Below are positions 8,752-17,396 of a stretch of DNA of 64,000 bases, in pieces (position 1 is the first letter of the stretch; every line of letters starts with the position of its first letter). The notes below the pieces were generated by a model. It worked only from the letters and a program-made list of their open reading frames with translations, ran no database searches and was not told where the DNA came from. The position numbers and the translations under genes were made by a program. This stretch comes from a bacterium. GTDB taxonomy: Bacteria; Cyanobacteriota; Vampirovibrionia; Gastranaerophilales; Gastranaerophilaceae. The DNA is taken from NCBI GenBank assembly GCA_017536545.1, contig JAFXHF010000001.1:30551-94550 (forward strand). Reading direction: 5' to 3'.

Positions 8752-11123
8752 TGCATACCTTTTGGAGAGAAAATATCAAAGATGTAATTATTCTGACTTG
8801 AGAATAATCTATCATCATGTCCTTTTATTTTAACTTCAATTTTATATTGAATAGCCTTATTATTTGAGCCTGTAAGCTTGATACCAGAAGCACCTCTTGT
8901 AGGGGCTATTGTTGTAAGGGCTTCTTCAAAAGCTTGTAAATACTCCAAACAAAGCGGATACTTATATTTTTCGATAATTTGACGTTTTGCATTTGGGTGG
9001 AAAGTTGATTCTACAACTTCGTCACCTTTATCATTTAATCTAGTAAGAATTTTTGTTTCTGAACTTGCATAATCGCCTTCAACCACATATTTGAATAATT
9101 GCTTTTGAATAGGGTCATTTGAATCAAAAATGTCGTTCAAAATAGTTAATTTTGTTTTATCACTAGCTGGTAGCGTTGTATAATCATCAAACTTAAATAA
9201 GTACTCAATTGCCTTGTCTTTTGATGAAACTCTTTCCATAATTTTTTCAAGAACTTCAGGGTGTTGAGCAAAAGATTTACTTTGAGGATAAGTCTCAACC
9301 AACTCAGAATTTATAATATATTGACCAGCTCTATCAACATCAATTGAACCATCTGCTCTTTTCGCAAATACTAATGCTCGTTGATAGATAGGAGCTTCAA
9401 GATCACTTTCTCTGTAGAAATTAAACGTATCCCAACGAGTAATACTTGCTTCAATTTTAGCCTTATTAATAGGTCGTCCTTTAGCAGATGAAACAACATC
9501 GTTAACAACATCTATAATATATTGGGCTCTTTCAATTTCTCTAGGAGCTAAAGTTAAAGGTCTATATTTCAAACAAGAACTAGCCAAAGACTGCATATCT
9601 TGCTCGTATAAAATATTGATAACGGCGTCAAATTCATCTTGTTTAGAAGACAATTCAAAAAGCTTACGTTGTTCTAGCTTCATAGCTTCCGCTATTTTCT
9701 TTCGTTCTAAATCATTTAGTTTCTTTGTACCACGAGGAGATAGATCTTCTTTTAACATTAAATGTTTTAAATCATCTAAAGAGATCTCCCCATCTTCAAA
9801 CTGGTCCAATCTACGAAGGAATTGACGCAATGTTGAAATATCTTCTGGTTCAAATTTACAAGAGTTAAAATCGATAATTCTTGCTAATACCGCATCGTCA
9901 GAAGCTGATTTTGTATTAGCGAAGAATTCTAATCGTTTATTTAAAGCCTCAGGATCGAAATTATCATAATCACGTTGTGCAACTTTTATATTTTCTCCAG
10001 CAGTTACAATTCTTCTGATTCTATCTGAAGTCTTTGAAATTTTATATTCTGTACTAGACAAAGTTTTTACAGGGATTCTTACTCCATAGCCCTCATAAAC
10101 AATATCATTTAACTTTTCAGAACCTAAATACTGACGTTTTAAAACATCTAAGACAAACTCATCATAGTTAACTCGCAACATTGCAATATCTGTTGGAGTA
10201 ATTTGAGGTTCTTTTATTTTTCTTGTAACAGGAATAGTTGAGAACGCATCCCTAGCCTGAATATCTGCAAAACGACGAAGTATTGCATTGTGAATAGGTG
10301 CAGCAAGTTTATCATATGCAGAATTAAAATCTACATTATATCTATCACACATAGATTTACACAATTTTATGATTATTGCATCAGACAATTCATACGCACC
10401 ATCTGCATCTTGAGCCATAACTTTTTCATCAAAAGCTTCAAAGAAATCTCTAGTTAAAGTATCTAAAACTTTTTTAGCAACAACATCTTCAGGTCTTGGA
10501 GGAAGTTTAATTTTTGGATACATCTTAGTAAGAGTTTCTAAATCTTCAATCTCTAACAAGCCTTTATAATGTTCCTTATAAACTTTAAGTAAGCTAAAAT
10601 CACCTTTCACAATAGCTGATTTCAATTTATTCAAAAGTGTAAAATCTATCTTATCGCCATCTATATTTTTCTTTGGCTGAGGTTTTACTGGAGTCAACTT
10701 AGTTTTAAGAATTGAAGTGAGCTCATGTTTCAAACCTTGTAAAGCATTAACTTTTTGATTTGGAGTTAATCTTCTATCAGATTCAATCGCATCCAATTTT
10801 TCAAGAATACGTTGCTTTCTTAACTCTAAATTTCTAAAAGAATTTAACATTTTCTGCATAGAAGAAAGTAAATACTCTGCTGGTGAAAAGTCAGAAGTAT
10901 CAAATTCTAAAATCTCGCTAATTTGTTTCAATAACTTTCTAGCTTCAGATTCAACATCTAAACGTTTTGGGACAAGTTTATTTATCCCAGTAAACGGAAT
11001 TTGAGAAACACTTGCATACTCAACTTGTGAAGATGCGTCCGCCACAGTTGAACTATCAAGCGTTTTTACTTGATATTGAAGATTCTTATTATACAATATT
11101 GGGGTATTATTTTGAATTTTCAT
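8748..11123 (-). CDS. Large hypothetical, mainly helical protein
   Basis: 791 residues from the ATG at 11123 (M-K-I-Q-N-N-T), which follows AAGG; the frame extends upstream without a better signal. The N-terminal ~45 residues are polar and end in I-P-F-T-G, similar to the VSFTG/ISFSA motif of neighbours. The rest is charged and helix-rich, with no clear transmembrane segment and no motif I recognise. The C-terminus ends in a more beta-like segment (Y-K-I-E-V-K-I-K-G-H-D-D-R-L-F). No family assigned. A structural or scaffold role cannot be separated from an enzymatic one by eye. Confidence 0.75.
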   Translation of the reverse strand: MKIQNNTPILYNKNLQYQVKTLDSSTVADASSQVEYASVSQIPFTGINKLVPKRLDVESEARKLLKQISEILEFDTSDFSPAEYLLSSMQKMLNSFRNLELRKQRILEKLDAIESDRRLTPNQKVNALQGLKHELTSILKTKLTPVKPQPKKNIDGDKIDFTLLNKLKSAIVKGDFSLLKVYKEHYKGLLEIEDLETLTKMYPKIKLPPRPEDVVAKKVLDTLTRDFFEAFDEKVMAQDADGAYELSDAIIIKLCKSMCDRYNVDFNSAYDKLAAPIHNAILRRFADIQARDAFSTIPVTRKIKEPQITPTDIAMLRVNYDEFVLDVLKRQYLGSEKLNDIVYEGYGVRIPVKTLSSTEYKISKTSDRIRRIVTAGENIKVAQRDYDNFDPEALNKRLEFFANTKSASDDAVLARIIDFNSCKFEPEDISTLRQFLRRLDQFEDGEISLDDLKHLMLKEDLSPRGTKKLNDLERKKIAEAMKLEQRKLFELSSKQDEFDAVINILYEQDMQSLASSCLKYRPLTLAPREIERAQYIIDVVNDVVSSAKGRPINKAKIEASITRWDTFNFYRESDLEAPIYQRALVFAKRADGSIDVDRAGQYIINSELVETYPQSKSFAQHPEVLEKIMERVSSKDKAIEYLFKFDDYTTLPASDKTKLTILNDIFDSNDPIQKQLFKYVVEGDYASSETKILTRLNDKGDEVVESTFHPNAKRQIIEKYKYPLCLEYLQAFEEALTTIAPTRGASGIKLTGSNNKAIQYKIEVKIKGHDDRLFSSQNNYIFDIFSPKGMH

Positions 11124-11255
11124 TAGCACAACCTTACATAAATTATAATACAGATGAAAGCTTAAAATTGCCATCACTTTACAAATTTAGTTAAAATTGT
11201 TACAAAGAGTATAAAATCTAGCAAATAAAATTTTCACAAGACTTATATAAACACA

Positions 11256-11888
11256 ATGATCATTACAAATAATTATTCCAACCAAAGTACAAGTTTCCAA
11301 GCTGCAACGAAACGACAAATGCAATTATGGAAATACTTGAATAAAATCCCCCTTTATACAAATGCCGCATATGACGGCTATACTGGAATGAAACTTCACA
11401 ACTTCCCAACAGGGGATATGTGGAATATCTCAAAATATCCTGACATAACAGAAAAACTACATAATCTAGAAACCGAAATCTTTCAAATATTAAAGGATAC
11501 AAGAAAAGAACGATTTGGATATATAAAAGCTCTATGGAAACTCTGCCAAAACTTAGGAACGGGAGAAGCTTGGGACACAAAATTTTTACCAAATTTCCCT
11601 GGGCGAAACAAACAAGGCAAAAAACAGTATGCAATTTATAAAGGTGAAATAGTCTCAGGTAATGATTTATCTAACATAATATACGGGCATATTTGCGGAT
11701 TTATGGGTATTCCAACAAAACTTGCCCAAATAATTGCAAAACTAGATGCGGCAGGAATTTTAGAACCATTTTCAAAAGGTAAACTTCCAACATTCAGACT
11801 ACTAATGTTCAGAGATACAGTATCTGACCAAATGGCAATAGCAAAAGGCGTTAGTGAGTTCAATATTAAAGACTATAATTTAAAATAA
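11256..11888 (+). CDS. Hypothetical protein
   Basis: 210 residues with S-T-S-F-Q-A near residues 11-16, the same kind of short N-terminal motif as in neighbouring proteins. The body is mixed, with aromatic-rich segments (F-G-Y-I-K-A-L-W-K-L) and a basic stretch N-K-Q-G-K-K-Q-Y. It has no signal peptide or membrane helix. There is no Shine-Dalgarno before the ATG, and a TTATAT about seven bases upstream suggests a leaderless start. No family recognised. The reverse-strand frames inside this gene look like shadows. Confidence 0.65.
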   Translation: MIITNNYSNQSTSFQAATKRQMQLWKYLNKIPLYTNAAYDGYTGMKLHNFPTGDMWNISKYPDITEKLHNLETEIFQILKDTRKERFGYIKALWKLCQNLGTGEAWDTKFLPNFPGRNKQGKKQYAIYKGEIVSGNDLSNIIYGHICGFMGIPTKLAQIIAKLDAAGILEPFSKGKLPTFRLLMFRDTVSDQMAIAKGVSEFNIKDYNLK

Positions 11889-12024
11889 AAAGATACATAA
11901 AAATCTTAGTCTTGTGTCAAAAATAAGATAAAGACATTTAAGATCTTCATTTTGACATGTAAAACATTTTTAACAATACAGCTAAATTAATCAATTTAAA
12001 ATATTCAGCAAATTTATCAAAACT

Positions 12025-12792
12025 ATGAAAATAGCAAAAACAGCATCATTACCCCTAGACGCAATCCGTGGCACTTTGAAAGAACGCCACGTTAAAATTC
12101 GAGCAATAGCAGATGAAATTTTTGAAAAAATTGTTGAAAAACCAAATAACTTATCACTTAGCAGACTTCAACAAATAACCCAAGATACACTAACAAAAAC
12201 CGCTGGGGACGGACGAAAAATAAATATTCAAATAAAAGACTACATTGTACAAGGAGCTTGTGAAGGTAAAGAAAGTTATATCGAAAAAGATGGAATTATT
12301 GAAGGGTTTGAAATCCTTGTTCCGACTGAAAAAGGTGCATTAAAACCAAGCCATTTATCAGTATTTATGCATGAACTAATTCATACACTATACCACCTAA
12401 CAGTCCCTAAAAGTTTAGCACTAGAAGGTAGTGCAAAGGTTACAAAAGAACAATATCGTAGAGCTGGAAAGTTTTATGAGAACTCATTATATACAAGTGA
12501 AATGTTCGATTGGTTCAATTCAATAAGCACAAAAATCAAACAAACAATAGCATTACGAGGCATTGACCCAAAAGAAAAAATTAAAATACTTCAAGAATGC
12601 AAACATAGTTTAACATCAGAATTTTTCGCTTATTGGGAAGCCGAAAGATATAGCTGTAGAGCCCATAAACATGGAATTAAAACCATTACTTCTACAGATT
12701 ATGATAGCGTGATGTTTGATGATAAAATAGAATATTTAGAAAATGAAATTGCTAGACTAATAAAAAAAGTAAGAAAAAATAAAACTCAATAG
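12025..12792 (+). CDS. Putative zinc metalloprotein (HExxH)
   Basis: 255 residues. The motif F-M-H-E-L-I-H-T-L-Y-H-L carries H116, E117 and H120, the zincin signature. A third metal ligand could be one of the Glu/His residues further on (S-E-M-F-D-W or S-E-F-F-A-Y-W-E-A-E-R), but I cannot fix it by eye. There is no signal peptide, so it may be cytoplasmic or exported by another route. The C-terminus is helical and charged. No Shine-Dalgarno is visible. Lying among lineage-specific unknown genes, it could be a protease or a toxin-like effector. Only the metal motif is directly supported. Confidence 0.65.
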   Translation: MKIAKTASLPLDAIRGTLKERHVKIRAIADEIFEKIVEKPNNLSLSRLQQITQDTLTKTAGDGRKINIQIKDYIVQGACEGKESYIEKDGIIEGFEILVPTEKGALKPSHLSVFMHELIHTLYHLTVPKSLALEGSAKVTKEQYRRAGKFYENSLYTSEMFDWFNSISTKIKQTIALRGIDPKEKIKILQECKHSLTSEFFAYWEAERYSCRAHKHGIKTITSTDYDSVMFDDKIEYLENEIARLIKKVRKNKTQ

Positions 12793-12818
12793 AAAAAAAT
12801 TATATTTAATTTTAGATA

Positions 12819-14579
12819 CTATATAACTTCCATATTTTCGTTTATAATTCCATATTTATTTCCATATTGGACAACAGCAAAACCATTTACAAATTTATTA
12901 GCATCATCAAAAACACAAGAAATTAATTCAGTTCCTCTATGATTAATATAACCATATTTCCCAGATTGATATACAATTATATAATTTTCATCTATATAAG
13001 GATGCTCTTCGCCATAAAGATAGTGAGATAAAAACCATGTCCCATTTTTTATTGCGATTTCTAAGTATGGGTGATCATAGATACAGTCAGTAACAAACTC
13101 ACCTTTTCTATTAACGAAGCCTATTTTTCCTCCTATTTTAACAGGAACTGGGAGATCACTAGCCCAATTTTCAAAATATCCAATTTCATCAAATATAAAA
13201 TCTGTTATAAACTTCTTCTTTTTAGCAGAAAAAATTGAGTATTTGCTTTCATTATTTTTCACAATAAATAACTCCTCATCACGATGCATACCAGATATAT
13301 TTTCATAATTGCAAGGTAAAATGATTTGCTCAGAACTAATATCAAAAAGACCTTGCCCTGAATATTTTTCAATAATAATATACTTATCACCTTCATTAAT
13401 ATATTTATAATCACAAGAAAGAATCATTTTCCCTTTTTTGTTTACTAACCCACAATACACAAAAGAACTATAAAAGGACTCTTTTTTCTTGATAATAAAG
13501 AAATCATTATTAAAATAGTCTACACCACAATATTCATTATATCTAGGTAACAACGGATATCCATCTTTATCAATTATGTTCACACCATCTTTTGTTTTTT
13601 CAAGACGATACGTTCTCAATTTTTCAGCTTCCTTATTACGCTCTTTGCGATATTCTTCAAAATCTTGCTCCATTTGTTTTTTTACATTTTTATAATCTTT
13701 ATATTTATTATAATTTTCTCTATTTAAAAAGGTATTTGATATCTCGTCATAAATATTCAAATTATACGATTCTTCATTTTCAATCAATGACTTACACTCT
13801 TCGAAACTAAAATTACACAACCCTTTAAAGTAATAGTCTTCAATAGTCAATAAATAATCTAGTAAAGCATATTTTATTTCATAATCTGTAAATTCTAACG
13901 AAGTACTTCCATCTGGATTAATAAAAGCTAGTTTATCTAAAATTTTCACAATAGCTTTTTGATTATGAAAAGAAGAAACAGCATCATAAATTAATGGAAT
14001 GATAACATTAGAATTTTCATCAATAAATCCCCATTTATTATCCTTTTTTACGGCAAACATACCTTCTGAATAATCTGCGATGTAATCATATATAAATTTT
14101 GAGCTATCAATATTACATTTTACAATTTTATTTTTAGGAACTTCAATATACGTACATTGCAGAAACCTCTTGGCAATGTTTTTTGCATCATCCTCTAAAA
14201 ATGTTATTGGCTCAGAAAATATTGACAGATACTGAGGCATACATAATTTTACCATTTGATAAATAGAACTCTCAAATAATTTATCACTTGAATTAAAATA
14301 TGTTTTATTAATATTATTCTCTCTACAATAACTATCAATTTTAGAATAACTATATTGTTCCCAGCTATTCTTATAAAGATAATCAACAAAAATCTTATTA
14401 AAACTATAATTGTATGGAGCTAATATTGTGTATACTTCACCAAAATGACAAAAAAACTCATCGTATTTTTGACGATATCTCTGCATATCCTGTTTTTTGT
14501 GCTCATGAGTCGCAAACACGAAACTTGACACATAAATAATAAGTAAAACAATAATAATTTTAATAATAATAAATGACAT
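12819..14579 (-). CDS. WG-repeat protein with N-terminal membrane anchor
   Basis: 586 residues. An N-terminal hydrophobic helix (I-I-I-K-I-I-I-V-L-L-I-I-Y-V-S-S-F-V-F-A) is followed by an alpha-helical region. WG-type repeats come next: K-W-G-F-I-D-E-N-S-N-V-I-I-P-L-I-Y-D-A near 185, then S-I-F-S, G-G-K-I-G-F-V-N-R-K-G-E-F-V, S-G-K-Y-G-Y-I-N-H-R-G-T-E-L-I and N-K-Y-G-I-I-N-E-N-M-E-V-I at the C-terminus. WG repeats build beta-propeller-like surfaces whose partners are mostly unknown. AGAGG lies about seven bases before the ATG. It is unusually rich in Asn, Tyr, Lys and Ile, more AT-skewed than its neighbours. Confidence 0.8.
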   Translation of the reverse strand: MSFIIIKIIIVLLIIYVSSFVFATHEHKKQDMQRYRQKYDEFFCHFGEVYTILAPYNYSFNKIFVDYLYKNSWEQYSYSKIDSYCRENNINKTYFNSSDKLFESSIYQMVKLCMPQYLSIFSEPITFLEDDAKNIAKRFLQCTYIEVPKNKIVKCNIDSSKFIYDYIADYSEGMFAVKKDNKWGFIDENSNVIIPLIYDAVSSFHNQKAIVKILDKLAFINPDGSTSLEFTDYEIKYALLDYLLTIEDYYFKGLCNFSFEECKSLIENEESYNLNIYDEISNTFLNRENYNKYKDYKNVKKQMEQDFEEYRKERNKEAEKLRTYRLEKTKDGVNIIDKDGYPLLPRYNEYCGVDYFNNDFFIIKKKESFYSSFVYCGLVNKKGKMILSCDYKYINEGDKYIIIEKYSGQGLFDISSEQIILPCNYENISGMHRDEELFIVKNNESKYSIFSAKKKKFITDFIFDEIGYFENWASDLPVPVKIGGKIGFVNRKGEFVTDCIYDHPYLEIAIKNGTWFLSHYLYGEEHPYIDENYIIVYQSGKYGYINHRGTELISCVFDDANKFVNGFAVVQYGNKYGIINENMEVI

Positions 14580-14707
14580 ATATTAACCTCTAATTGTAGA
14601 TTTAAAAATATTCAAATTAAGTTTAAAATTTATACAAGTATATTTACTATAGAAGCAACATAGCATATCTAGTAAGATTTCGCAACTAACACTAGAATTG
14701 CTAAGAT

Positions 14708-14741
14708 AAAAAAAGTCCACCAATAATGGTGGACTTTTTTA
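14708..14741 (-). terminator. Hairpin terminator after the PGI-like gene
   Basis: A perfect hairpin, GTCCACC-AATAAT-GGTGGAC, is flanked by A and T runs on both sides. It directly follows the stop of the isomerase-like gene on the minus strand. Confidence 0.85.
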
Positions 14742-16076
14742 TTATTCAGAAATTCTACCGGCTACAACAACATCTCCGCCACCTGGTAATGGTTTAAGAT
14801 TTCGTTTGTAAACCTCAACGTGAGGTTGAAGGACACTATCTAGAACCTCTGGTAACTTCTCTCCGTTTAAAGTTTTTTCAATTAATTCTTGATAAACAGT
14901 CGCAAAACCTCTTGATTGAGTAAGAGCTCCTGCAGCTTCTGGTGTTAGCCCAAGTCCTCTAGTTTCTACAAGCTCACTAAAAAATGGACCAGCATCTTGG
15001 TAAGATTTCTCAAGAGCTCCGATATATCCTACCGCATTTCCACGTGCAAATCCTCTATCAACAGGTGAAGTTAGAGCAAATGCAAATCTGTTTGCTGGGT
15101 TAAAATGAGCTTCTGAACTATGATGCATCGCATCTGGAACTTTTGCAATTTGTTTTAATGTATTTTTTACTGATTCATTTTGCATTTGAGTATGCCATTT
15201 AATACTATCCTCAAACACATCTCCTAAATACTGATGAACAGATGTTTTTAAACCATTAATACCATTTTTAGCCCAAAATGCAGCCTGAACAAATGGATCG
15301 TTAATGTTAAAATCTGGAGTCAATGCAAGATCAGACATTCTTTTTGCACCACGTAACATTTCAAACATATCATCTTTTTTCATACCTGCATAAGCTAAAG
15401 TAAACAAGCTATGATCATCAAATGCAGAGAATCTTCCGCCAACATCATCATGAATAAATAACTTTCCTAACCAGCTTTCAGAAATAGATTTTCTTCTTAA
15501 TTCGCTACCAGTTTCACTTTTGTCGGTAACCGCAATGAAATGTTTGCGAGCACTGTTTACAGCTTCTTCTCTTGATAAACCTTTATTCATATAAGCATCT
15601 TCTAACAATTGTTGAACTCTCAACATTCCATCTTTTGTTTCAAATGTTGAACCTGATTTTGATGCAATCATGAAATTTGAATTAGTAATATCACCGCCAA
15701 GACGTGCTAAAAATCTATCAAAACTTAAAGAATCAATATCAGAGAAGAATAATACTTTATCCTTGTTAATATTTAAACCATTGACACCAAGCATATGCTC
15801 AACTGTATGCTTAGATCCACCAATACCAAACACACTCAAGAATTCAGCTTGAGTACGAGCTTTAAACTCTTTTGCCATGATATAAAGCTCATCAACTCTT
15901 TGTATTTGCTTTTCAGGTAATCCAACCCAACTTAAGAACTGACCCTGCTTATTTGCCCTTTTTGAAAGTTCTTCAACTACTTCTGTTCCTTTTGCTGTAA
16001 CTCCAGCTAAATCAACTCCTGAAAATTTTGTAACGATACCTAAACCAGTATCAATTGATTTAATTGATAACGACAT
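14742..16076 (-). CDS. pgi: Glucose-6-phosphate isomerase-like SIS-domain protein
   Basis: 444 residues from the ATG at 16076, which sits seven bases after AGGAG. The longer frame to 16205 would run through the tRNA-Phe gene and is rejected. PGI-like motifs are A-S-K-S-G-S-T-F-E-T-K (SIS sugar-phosphate loop), F-I-A-V-T-D-K, D-V-G-G-R-F-S-A-F-D (second SIS signature) and W-H-T-Q-M-Q-N-E-S-V-K, matching the region of the catalytic Glu in PGI. Expected role: glucose-6-phosphate to fructose-6-phosphate in the cytosol, consistent with glgC and malQ in this window. The sequence is divergent from classical PGI, so a related aldose-ketose isomerase remains possible. Confidence 0.8.
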   Translation of the reverse strand: MSLSIKSIDTGLGIVTKFSGVDLAGVTAKGTEVVEELSKRANKQGQFLSWVGLPEKQIQRVDELYIMAKEFKARTQAEFLSVFGIGGSKHTVEHMLGVNGLNINKDKVLFFSDIDSLSFDRFLARLGGDITNSNFMIASKSGSTFETKDGMLRVQQLLEDAYMNKGLSREEAVNSARKHFIAVTDKSETGSELRRKSISESWLGKLFIHDDVGGRFSAFDDHSLFTLAYAGMKKDDMFEMLRGAKRMSDLALTPDFNINDPFVQAAFWAKNGINGLKTSVHQYLGDVFEDSIKWHTQMQNESVKNTLKQIAKVPDAMHHSSEAHFNPANRFAFALTSPVDRGFARGNAVGYIGALEKSYQDAGPFFSELVETRGLGLTPEAAGALTQSRGFATVYQELIEKTLNGEKLPEVLDSVLQPHVEVYKRNLKPLPGGGDVVVAGRISE

Positions 16077-16144
16077 AATCATACTCCTATATTTATTTGA
16101 TGCAGATATTAGATTAAAAAAGAGAGCCATAAGACTCTCTTTAG

Positions 16145-16220
16145 TGGTGCCGCAACTCGGAATTGAACCAAGGACACAGGGATTTTCAGTCCCTTGCTCT
16201 ACCAACTGAGCTATTGCGGC
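16145..16220 (-). tRNA. tRNA-Phe (anticodon GAA), CCA encoded
   Basis: The reverse strand folds as a complete cloverleaf: acceptor GCCGCAA/TTGCGGC, D arm with AGCTCAGTTGGTAGAGC, anticodon stem GGGA with loop CTGAAAA (anticodon GAA), and T arm with GGTTCAATTCC. The 3' CCA is encoded. It lies between infC and the isomerase gene on the same strand. Confidence 0.97.
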
Positions 16221-16324
16221 TAGTTGAGTAACCCATGCAGGTTACGTATTTAATAATACTTGCTAAAAGTTTTAAGTCAATAGTTTTGTTCAACATTTAA
16301 AACTAATAACAAGCAAAACATGAA

Positions 16325-16867
16325 TTATACTTGAGGTGCAAGGTATAAAGTTACATTTCTACCTTCAAGCTGTGGTTTCTTTTCAACTTGAATTGGGTCA
16401 TTAGCAAAATCTGTTAAAAATCTTTCAGCAAGTTCAAACGCAAGATTTGAGTGTTGCATTTCACGACCTCTAAGCATAACAACAATCTTAACTTTATTAC
16501 CTTGAGAAATGAATTTTCTAACATTTTTCAAGCGAACTTCGTAGTCATGAACATCGATTTTATAACGAACTTTAACTTCTTTAACTTCAACAACATGTTG
16601 CTTTTTCTTAGCTTCTTTAGCTTTTTTAGCCATGTCATATTTGTACTTGCCATAATCTAAAATTTTAGCAACCGGAGGAGCTTGGTTAGGGCTAATAACT
16701 ACTAAATCTAGACCTGCTTCATCTGCCATTTCAAGTGCTTGTGCAGTTGGAACAACACCATGATTATTTCCATTTTCATCAATTAATCTTACTTCTTTAG
16801 AACGAATTTTTTCGTTCATAATCACTTTGTCCTTGTCCTTTGCGGATCTAGTATTATCGATAGCTAT
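16325..16867 (-). CDS. infC: Translation initiation factor IF-3, probable AUA start
   Basis: IF-3 binds the 30S subunit and checks start codon and initiator tRNA. The conserved core N-E-K-I-R-S-K-E-V-R-L-I-D, K-I-L-D-Y-G-K-Y-K-Y-D and the C-terminal V-K-I-V-V-M-L-R-G-R-E-M-Q are clear. The frame has GTG-ATT-ATG codons at 16825-16817, which would give 164-166 residues. It stays open further upstream to an ATA at 16867, set eight bases after a perfect AGGAG (16880-16876). That start gives 180 residues and the usual short N-terminal extension before N-E-x-I-R. IF-3 genes classically use such disfavoured AUN starts for autoregulation, so I prefer it. rpmI and rplT, usual partners, do not follow; tRNA-Phe does. 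Confidence 0.9.
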   Translation of the reverse strand: MAIDNTRSAKDKDKVIMNEKIRSKEVRLIDENGNNHGVVPTAQALEMADEAGLDLVVISPNQAPPVAKILDYGKYKYDMAKKAKEAKKKQHVVEVKEVKVRYKIDVHDYEVRLKNVRKFISQGNKVKIVVMLRGREMQHSNLAFELAERFLTDFANDPIQVEKKPQLEGRNVTLYLAPQV

Positions 16868-16875
16868 TGTTTTAT

Positions 16876-16880
16876 CTCCT
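16876..16880 (-). promoter_or_regulatory. Shine-Dalgarno AGGAG supporting the AUA start of infC
   Basis: AGGAG on the reverse strand lies eight bases from the ATA at 16867-16865 but 50 or more bases from the GTG/ATT/ATG cluster. A weaker AAGGACAAGGAC sequence precedes that cluster. Confidence 0.55.
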
Positions 16881-17116
16881 ATATTAAAGTTTCACTACGG
16901 TTTCATATTAACATAAAAAAGAAAAATATGCTATATCTTAACATTTCGCTATTATTAAGTTTTGTAACACGCCAAAACCCTAATTAAATCAAGCTTTTAA
17001 AAATAAGTCAAAAAAACATAAAATAAAAGCTAAAGTTTTTACAAAAAAGAGCCGATAAATAAATTGTTAAGATTAAGGATATTTACCCGGACAAAATTAA
17101 ATAAGGAGCATCAAGT

Positions 17117-17248
17117 ATGGACAGAACACAGGCTGAAGCAATGGAAATTTCGAGAGTTGAAACTATGGAAGTTGATATCTCCAAACCTATTCAAACATTA
17201 TTTGACGAATGTTTAAGCTTTATTTCAGTAAACGATTTTAATATGTAA
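17117..17248 (+). CDS. 43-residue acidic small protein
   Basis: ATG at 17117 follows AAGGAG (nine-base spacer) and the frame ends at TAA 17246-17248. The product starts M-D-R-T-Q-A-E-A-M-E-I-S-R and ends F-I-S-V-N-D-F-N-M. It is acidic with one Cys, no membrane helix, and no family I know. A strong hairpin terminator follows after about 25 bases, and the gene stands alone between infC (divergent) and a TPR gene, so it has its own transcription unit. No convincing promoter was found. The good ribosome-binding site and terminator argue for a real gene. Confidence 0.6.
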   Translation: MDRTQAEAMEISRVETMEVDISKPIQTLFDECLSFISVNDFNM

Positions 17249-17273
17249 GCAAGCCTGAACAAACACAAATTTA

Positions 17274-17306
17274 AAGAGTAAGATTGAACAATAATCTTAC
17301 TCTTTT
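17274..17306 (+). terminator. Terminator of the 43-codon gene
   Basis: The hairpin AAGAGTAAGATT-loop-AATCTTACTCTT is followed by a T run. It closes the small gene at 17117 before the TPR gene. Confidence 0.85.
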
Positions 17307-17396
17307 AGTTTTATTATACGGAAAGTTACAATTATCCAATTGTATGTATACACAAAATCAAAGTTATAATAAAATATTGGATGAGAAGGAGCAAAC

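Noticed and set aside
16077..16205. N-terminal extension of the PGI-like frame to 16205
   Set aside because: It would be translated through the tRNA-Phe gene. AGGAG and ATG at 16076 give a good normal start.
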